This document shows, piece by piece, positions 5,275-5,849 of a DNA stretch of 5,849 nucleotides. The translations under genes were made by a program, and so were the position numbers. This DNA comes from Alphaproteobacteria bacterium (GTDB lineage Bacteria > Pseudomonadota > Alphaproteobacteria > Sphingomonadales > Emcibacteraceae). Under the pieces are notes generated by a model. That model saw only the letters and a list, made by a program, of their open reading frames with translations, made no database searches and was not told the origin of the DNA. The stretch covers positions 1 to 5,849 of the forward strand of contig JAADGA010000112.1 in NCBI GenBank assembly GCA_013152615.1. Direction: 5' to 3'. How positions within the stretch are numbered: position 1 is the first letter of the stretch; the number at the start of each line of letters is the position of its first letter.

Positions 5275-5849
5275 CCCATGCCGTTGATTTCCTGCCGGAT
5301 GAAAAAAGTCATGAGGCCACCCGGCTCCTGCCCTATGTCATGGCGGTTATGGTCTATTTAAGCGCGCTGGCCCTGATGGGCACGATGGTACTTCACCGCA
5401 GTTTTGGAGAATGGTCAGCGGCGTTGAGTGACCGGCTGACGGTACAGATCATCACGGTTGATCCGGCCCGGCGGCAGACGGAGGCCCAGCAGGCGATCCG
5501 GCTCCTGAGGCAAACCCCGGGCATAAAATCCGTCCACCGGCTGGATGAGCAGGAGATCAAAACGCTGCTGGAGCCATGGCTCGGCGAAGGCAATGTCACC
5601 ACTGACCTGCCGGTGCCGGTGATGATAAATGTTACCATCAACCGGGCGGTTATGATCAATCTGGACGCGCTGCGCGGATTGCTGCGGGGCATATCCCCCG
5701 ATATTCATCTTGACGATCATCAACAGTGGCTCGGGCGCTTTCTGCGGCTGATGGATACGGTCGAATATACCGCGCTCGGGATTTTGCTACTGGTGGTGCT
5801 GGCCACCATCTGTATCGTTATTTTCGGCACCAAGGCCGGCATGGCGGAG
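5271..5849 (+). CDS. ftsX: Cell division protein FtsX, 3'-truncated by window edge
   Basis: Membrane partner of FtsE in the FtsEX complex. The first 193 residues are visible and the frame is open to the last base. A short cytoplasmic N-terminus (1-20) precedes membrane helix 1 (about 21-41), then the periplasmic loop (about 42-165), which in FtsX contacts hydrolases or their activators. Helix 2 (about 168-185) follows and ends in IFGTKAGMAE, matching the family's FATRAGLA-like sequence. Within the loop, LPVPVMINVTIN and the region ISPDIHLDDHQQWLGRFLRL correspond to conserved alphaproteobacterial FtsX sequence. Helices 3 and 4 are outside the window. The start is GTG, four bases overlapping the ftsE stop (GTGA), which indicates translational coupling and matched amounts of the two subunits. 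Both genes of the pair use GTG starts. Confidence 0.93.
   Translation, partial: MTHAVDFLPDEKSHEATRLLPYVMAVMVYLSALALMGTMVLHRSFGEWSAALSDRLTVQIITVDPARRQTEAQQAIRLLRQTPGIKSVHRLDEQEIKTLLEPWLGEGNVTTDLPVPVMINVTINRAVMINLDALRGLLRGISPDIHLDDHQQWLGRFLRLMDTVEYTALGILLLVVLATICIVIFGTKAGMAE

Overview
The window looks like a chromosomal segment of an alphaproteobacterium of moderate G+C content. This rests on gene content: a CpdR-type single-domain response regulator, a long membrane protein of the alphaproteobacterial TIGR02302/DUF4175 type, and an MJ0042-type zinc-ribbon membrane protein divergent from ftsE-ftsX. I cannot place it more finely than the class. I see no mobile element, tRNA, rRNA or CRISPR array.

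Layout, left to right. Positions 1-987 (+) hold the C-terminal three quarters of lysA (diaminopimelate decarboxylase), cut by the window edge. It overlaps by 13 bases with 975-3002 (+), a 675-residue DUF4175/TIGR02302-like protein of unknown function, which carries a 15-bp minisatellite in its N-terminal membrane region and seems shortened. This pair converges on 3011-3385 (-), cpdR, with only 8 bases between stop codons; a nested inverted repeat followed by five T covers the junction. Upstream of cpdR is a 124-base gap holding a second 15-bp tandem array, which runs into the cpdR ribosome binding site. Next is 3510-4295 (-), the zinc-ribbon/single-pass membrane protein, whose stop codon lies inside three perfect 10-bp repeats. 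A 199-base intergenic region carries divergent promoter candidates and a set of inverted motifs. ftsE (4495-5274, +) and ftsX (5271 to the window end, +) follow, coupled by a 4-base GTGA overlap.

How the genes fit together: LysA makes lysine and consumes meso-diaminopimelate, the peptidoglycan cross-linking residue. FtsEX is the membrane ABC complex that couples the division ring to septal cell-wall hydrolysis. CpdR, in Caulobacter, is the phosphorylation-controlled adaptor that directs ClpXP to cell-cycle substrates. The two proteins of unknown function between them, both membrane-anchored with large predicted periplasmic parts, are therefore candidates for envelope or division roles, but that is inference from neighbourhood only.

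The genes are mostly familiar. The unusual material is the density of short tandem repeats at functionally sensitive places (a membrane-protein loop, a translation start, a stop codon) and the structured divergent promoter region.
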